Assembly (NCBI RefSeq): GCF_006494375.1
Contig: NZ_VHIZ01000066.1
Location: 62,001 to 126,000 of the forward strand
Length of the DNA: 64,000 bases
Source of the DNA: Pantoea anthophila
Lineage (GTDB): Bacteria > Pseudomonadota > Gammaproteobacteria > Enterobacterales > Enterobacteriaceae
Direction: 5' to 3'
A model generated the notes under the pieces. The model saw only the letters and a program-made list of their open reading frames with translations. It had not been told where the DNA came from and did no database searches. This document shows positions 60,423 through 64,000 of the stretch, one piece after another; within the stretch, counting starts at the first letter, position 1; every line of letters starts with the position of its first letter. The translations under genes and the position numbers were made by a program.

Positions 60423-60695
60423 CTATTTTTTGCGCGGGAAATGTTTCTTCTGCCAGGCGACCAGCTCGAAAACCCCGAACAGAAAGACTTTGATCTGGGT
60501 GACGCGATCGATAGGCGGCGCATCTTTAGTCTGCGTGGCGCGCAGCAATACCAGCTGCAGACCGTGCATCATGATCATGAAGAACAGCGCCACGTTGATA
60601 AAGTAAGTCAGCGGTTTCGGGTAGGGATGTACCACGTTAGCCAGTAAAAATCCCCACACGCAAAGCATCAACAGACGCCCCAAATTAAGTAACAT
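60423..60695 (-). CDS. yhhL: DUF1145 family membrane protein YhhL
   Basis: The 90-residue protein has two or three membrane segments (NLGRLLMLCVWGFLLANVVH; a second near 35-52) and a basic C-terminus, matching E. coli YhhL. Its function is unknown. Its start overlaps the end of rsmD by 11 bases, so the pair is translationally coupled. Confidence 0.85.
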   Translation of the reverse strand: MLLNLGRLLMLCVWGFLLANVVHPYPKPLTYFINVALFFMIMMHGLQLVLLRATQTKDAPPIDRVTQIKVFLFGVFELVAWQKKHFPRKK

Positions 60696-61284
60696 CCTGC
60701 GTCTCCTGTTGACGTTGATACAAACGATAAGCCACCTGTCCGGCTATTTTCTCGCGATAAAGATCCCACGCTGGCGGCACCGGCGGTGCGCCATTTTCCA
60801 CTTCGCTCTCAACATAAATCAGCGCCTGATCGGCCAGCCAGTGATTCTGCTCCAGCAACTGCAGCGTCTGCGCCAGCAATCCCTGACGAAACGGCGGGTC
60901 GATAAACACCACATCGAAGGGTTCGCCCGGCTGCGCCAGCCAGTTTAGCGTATTGGTCTGGATGACGGTGCCGTTGCTGGCGCGCAGGGTCTGCAGATTT
61001 TTTGTCAGCTGCTGCGCCACCGGACGTTCCAGCTCCAGCAGGGTCGCCGATCCAGCATAGCGTGACAGCGCTTCCAGGCCTAATGCGCCGCTTCCGGCAA
61101 AGCAGTCGAGGCAGCGCGCCTCGGGCAGCACCGGGGCCAGCCAGTTAAACAGCGTCTCTCGCACCCGGTCGGTGGTGGGGCGCAGTCCGGCACTGTCCGG
61201 CACCGGCAATTTACGTCCGCGCCACTGGCCGCCAATGATGCGGATCTGCCCGGTTCCGCCTGTACTGCGGGGGTTTTTATTCAT
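60685..61284 (-). CDS. rsmD: 16S rRNA (guanine(966)-N2)-methyltransferase
   Basis: The 199-residue enzyme matches E. coli RsmD (GQIRIIGGQWRGRKLPVPDS; SAM-binding DCFAGSGALGLEALSR; catalytic motif IDPPFR). It makes m2G966 in the 30S subunit. The ATG at 61284 aligns with the E. coli start; a GTG three codons upstream is possible. It is divergent from ftsY. Confidence 0.94.
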   Translation of the reverse strand: MNKNPRSTGGTGQIRIIGGQWRGRKLPVPDSAGLRPTTDRVRETLFNWLAPVLPEARCLDCFAGSGALGLEALSRYAGSATLLELERPVAQQLTKNLQTLRASNGTVIQTNTLNWLAQPGEPFDVVFIDPPFRQGLLAQTLQLLEQNHWLADQALIYVESEVENGAPPVPPAWDLYREKIAGQVAYRLYQRQQETQDVT

Positions 61285-61516
61285 CTTGCTCACAACTCGT
61301 CATAATTTGTTGCGTAGTTTAACGGGCGAATCGGTGAGAAGAAACGTTAAAAAAGGGTGCTGTGGTGAGCTGGCTGGAAAGTGTTAGACTACTGAGTTGC
61401 TGAAGTCATGCATTATTCTGCGGTTTACGCCGGTCTGGCGATGACCAACTTTCATTGATTTACCCCTGGAAACCCTGCGCGACCGGGACAAAGCCATCGA
61501 GGAGTGTAGTCACACA

Positions 61517-63217
61517 ATGGCAAAAGAGAAAAAACGTGGCTTTTTTTCCTGGCTGGGATTTGGCAAAGAGGAAGAGAAACAACCTGCAGCGGAAGAGCAG
61601 ACACAACAGGTCGCAGAACCCGCTCAGCAGCAGCCAGAACAGGAAGCCCCGGCTTTAAGTCAGGCAGAAGCACAGGCGGAAGAGACGGTTGCCATTACCG
61701 AAACGGTAGCCAGCGAGCAGCATGAGGCGGACGTAACCGCGGCCGCGCCATCTGAAGCGGCACCGGCGGCGCTGGATGACGCTGAATCTGTCGTTACTGA
61801 ATCTGACGCTATCACTGAATCTGCTGCACCTGAACATGACGACGCGCCGGTCATTGACGCCGACGCCGTGGTCATGCCGGTTGAAGATGCCGTCCCCTCA
61901 GACGCACCGTTAAGTGAAGAGGAGCTGACGGCGCTGGCACTGGGCGATGCCGCCGTCGTTGAAACGACACCGGATGACGCCGTGGCTCCGCTGAGCGAAG
62001 CGGAGCTGACCGCGCTGGCGCTGGGTGACGCAGAGATTATCGACACGCCGCACAGCGACGCGGATGCCCCGCACAGCGAGCAGGATTCTGCCGCACGGGC
62101 AGAGGACGATGCAGATACGGAAATCCTGCCTGGCGACGCCGACGCGCCGCTGAGCGAGGAGGAGCTGACCGCGCTGGCGCTGGCCGACGCGGAGGTGATC
62201 GCTGAGGAACCGGCGGACGAGAGCGCCTCTGATACCGTCAGCGATCTGCCGCTGGCTGCTGCGCCATTTATCGCCCAGGAGCAGGAGCGTCCCGCCAAAG
62301 AGGGCTTCTTTGCCCGCCTGAAACGCAGCCTGGTAAAAACCCGTCAGAACCTCGGTTCCGGTTTTATCAGCCTGTTCCGGGGCAAAAAGATTGATGACGA
62401 TCTGTTTGATGAGCTGGAAGAGCAGCTGCTGATTGCGGATGTGGGTGTGGATACCACGCGCCGCATCATTACGCATCTGACCCAGCAGGCAAACCGCAAG
62501 CAGCTGCGCGACGCGGAAGCGCTCTATGGCCTGCTGAAGGCGGAGATGGCGTCGATTCTCGCCAAAGTCGATGCGCCGCTGGACGTTTCAGGCAAAACAC
62601 CGTTTGTGATCCTGATGGTGGGCGTCAATGGTGTGGGGAAAACCACCACCATCGGTAAGCTGGCGCGCCAGTATCAGGCCGAAGGCAAATCCGTGATGTT
62701 AGCGGCGGGTGATACCTTCCGTGCGGCGGCGGTTGAGCAGCTGCAGGTGTGGGGCCAGCGCAACAACATTCCGGTGATTGCCCAGCACACCGGCGCAGAT
62801 TCCGCCTCGGTGATCTTCGATGCGATTCAGGCGGCGAAATCGCGTGGCGTGGATGTGCTGATTGCCGACACCGCCGGGCGTCTGCAGAACAAATCGCACC
62901 TGATGGAAGAGCTGAAAAAAATCACCCGCGTGATGAAAAAGCTGGATGAGTCCGCGCCTCACGAAGTGATGCTGACGCTGGACGCCAGCACCGGACAGAA
63001 TGCGGTCAGCCAGGCCCGGCTGTTTAACGAAGCGGTCGGCCTGACCGGTATTGCGCTCACCAAACTGGATGGCACCGCTAAAGGCGGCGTGATCTTCTCG
63101 GTGGCCGATCAGTTCGGTATTCCGATTCGCTACATTGGTGTCGGTGAAGGCATTGAAGATTTACGACCGTTTAAGGCGGACGATTTTATTGAGGCACTGT
63201 TTGCCCGAGAGGACTAA
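61517..63217 (+). CDS. ftsY: Signal recognition particle receptor FtsY
   Basis: The 566-residue protein is the membrane-associated GTPase that receives SRP-bound ribosomes. The basic N-terminus (MAKEKKRGFFSWLGFGK) contacts the membrane. An acidic domain (about 20-250) follows, then the NG domain with G1 GVNGVGKTT (369-377), DTAGR (451-455) and TKLDG (515-519). The acidic part carries three copies of a 15-residue unit, PLSEEELTALALGDA-like, at 131, 158 and 211, plus a decayed fourth, and is longer than in E. coli (497 residues in all). It starts the ftsYEX operon. Confidence 0.96.
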   Translation: MAKEKKRGFFSWLGFGKEEEKQPAAEEQTQQVAEPAQQQPEQEAPALSQAEAQAEETVAITETVASEQHEADVTAAAPSEAAPAALDDAESVVTESDAITESAAPEHDDAPVIDADAVVMPVEDAVPSDAPLSEEELTALALGDAAVVETTPDDAVAPLSEAELTALALGDAEIIDTPHSDADAPHSEQDSAARAEDDADTEILPGDADAPLSEEELTALALADAEVIAEEPADESASDTVSDLPLAAAPFIAQEQERPAKEGFFARLKRSLVKTRQNLGSGFISLFRGKKIDDDLFDELEEQLLIADVGVDTTRRIITHLTQQANRKQLRDAEALYGLLKAEMASILAKVDAPLDVSGKTPFVILMVGVNGVGKTTTIGKLARQYQAEGKSVMLAAGDTFRAAAVEQLQVWGQRNNIPVIAQHTGADSASVIFDAIQAAKSRGVDVLIADTAGRLQNKSHLMEELKKITRVMKKLDESAPHEVMLTLDASTGQNAVSQARLFNEAVGLTGIALTKLDGTAKGGVIFSVADQFGIPIRYIGVGEGIEDLRPFKADDFIEALFARED

Positions 63218-63222
63218 TTAGG

Positions 63223-63891
63223 ATGATTCGCTTTGAAGAGGTCAGTAAGGCATATCTCGGCGGACGTCAGGCGCTGCAGGGGGTAGATTTCCATCTGCGC
63301 CCCGGCGAAATGGCGTTTCTCACCGGCCACTCCGGTGCCGGTAAGAGTACCCTGCTGAAGCTGATTTGTGGCATTGAGCGCCCGAGTGCCGGAAAAATCT
63401 GGTTCAGTGGCCATGACATTTCCCGTCTGCGGAACAGTGAAGTGCCGTTTCTGCGTCGTCAGATCGGCATGATCTTCCAGGACCACCACCTGCTGATGGA
63501 TCGCTCGGTCTATGACAACGTGGCGATCCCGCTGATTATCTCGGGCGCCAGTGGCGAAGATATCCGTCGTCGCGTGTCGGCCGCGCTGGATAAGGTGGGT
63601 CTGCTCGACAAAGCGAAAAGTTATCCGATTCAGCTTTCTGGTGGTGAACAGCAGCGTGTCGGCATCGCCCGTGCGGTAGTGAACAAACCGTCGGTGCTGC
63701 TGGCGGATGAACCGACCGGTAACCTCGACGACGCGCTGTCAGAAGATATTCTGCGCCTGTTCGAAGAGTTCAACCGCGTCGGCGTCACCGTCCTGATGGC
63801 AACGCATGACAGCGGCCTGATCGCCCGACGCAACTACCGGATGATGACGCTGAATCAGGGACGCCTGCACGGAGGCCACGATGGTCAATAA
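63223..63891 (+). CDS. ftsE: Cell division ATP-binding protein FtsE
   Basis: The 222-residue ABC ATPase has Walker A GHSGAGKST (about 36-44), the signature LSGGEQQR and Walker B VLLADEPTGN. With FtsX it controls peptidoglycan amidases at the septum. It begins 5 bases after ftsY and overlaps ftsX by 11 bases. Confidence 0.96.
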   Translation: MIRFEEVSKAYLGGRQALQGVDFHLRPGEMAFLTGHSGAGKSTLLKLICGIERPSAGKIWFSGHDISRLRNSEVPFLRRQIGMIFQDHHLLMDRSVYDNVAIPLIISGASGEDIRRRVSAALDKVGLLDKAKSYPIQLSGGEQQRVGIARAVVNKPSVLLADEPTGNLDDALSEDILRLFEEFNRVGVTVLMATHDSGLIARRNYRMMTLNQGRLHGGHDGQ

Positions 63892-64000
63892 ACGCATTAA
63901 ACGTCCGGCGGCACCGAAAGCAAAGCAGCCGTCGAAGAGTAAAGCGCTGAAGGGTGGCTGGCAGGAGCAGTGGCGCTATGCGCTGCGCGGCACCCTCTCT
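63881..64000 (+). CDS. ftsX: Cell division protein FtsX, N-terminal part
   Basis: The ATG at 63881 overlaps the end of ftsE. The 40 codons in the window encode the basic cytoplasmic N-terminus (MVNKRIKRPAAPK) and the WQEQWRYALRGTL stretch typical of FtsX, the membrane partner of FtsE. The rest lies beyond the window. Confidence 0.92.
   Translation, partial: MVNKRIKRPAAPKAKQPSKSKALKGGWQEQWRYALRGTLS

Overview
The window is a chromosomal segment of an enteric gammaproteobacterium. Most proteins match Escherichia coli K-12 housekeeping proteins almost residue for residue (UspA, PitA, HemB, ProP, GalP, FtsY, FtsE, RsmD). Several E. coli blocks keep their order: rlmJ-prlC-rsmJ-uspA-uspB-pitA-yhiN, yhhT-yhhS, and dcrB-yhhQ-tusA-zntA-yhhN-yhhM-yhhL-rsmD-ftsY-ftsE-ftsX. 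The fairly high G+C and the accessory content fit Erwiniaceae, most likely Pantoea; the genus is inference. No tRNA, rRNA, insertion sequence, integrase or CRISPR array was seen.

Layout. 1-3.5 kb: the end of an MFS transporter, a cation/proton antiporter, a small periplasmic protein and a Tat-exported esterase. 3.6-12.1 kb: a catabolic or uptake island with a general porin, a cytoplasmic glycerophosphodiesterase, a complete ABC importer (binding protein, two permeases, ATPase), an inositol-monophosphatase-family phosphatase and a divergent ROK regulator. 12.2-24.2 kb: the conserved gor-to-yhiN block. It carries rbn and a CPBP protease between gor and rlmJ, and, where E. coli has dtpB, a small gene whose product begins with a class II microcin-type double-glycine leader. 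24.2-28.8 kb: an aldo/keto reductase, a small two-gene membrane unit, an A+T-rich orphan HsdR_N-type nuclease and a short-chain dehydrogenase. 28.8-42 kb: galP, queH, a MarA/RamA-like regulator, a secreted hydrolase, a GAF-GGDEF cyclase, hemB, proP, a CSS-EAL phosphodiesterase, and uxuA with a divergent GntR regulator, then yhhT.

42.3-55.6 kb: a complete myo-inositol catabolic cluster (iolI, iolAB, iolR, iolC fused to DUF2090, iolDGE) lies between yhhS and dcrB, which are neighbours in E. coli. No inositol transporter gene is within it. A recurring ATTTCAT/ATGAAAT element lies in its promoter regions and is a candidate IolR operator. 55-64 kb: dcrB to ftsX, with an easily recognised ZntR operator in front of zntA.

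How the parts may work together. The 3.6-12 kb island could import a phosphodiester such as glycerophosphoinositol, split it with the phosphodiesterase, dephosphorylate the product, and feed inositol to the iol pathway about 33 kb away. This is a hypothesis from gene content. The most novel single item is the orphan microcin-like gene at 19477-19719. It has its own promoter with a palindrome in the spacer, a long structured leader and a good ribosome binding site, but no immunity or export genes beside it.
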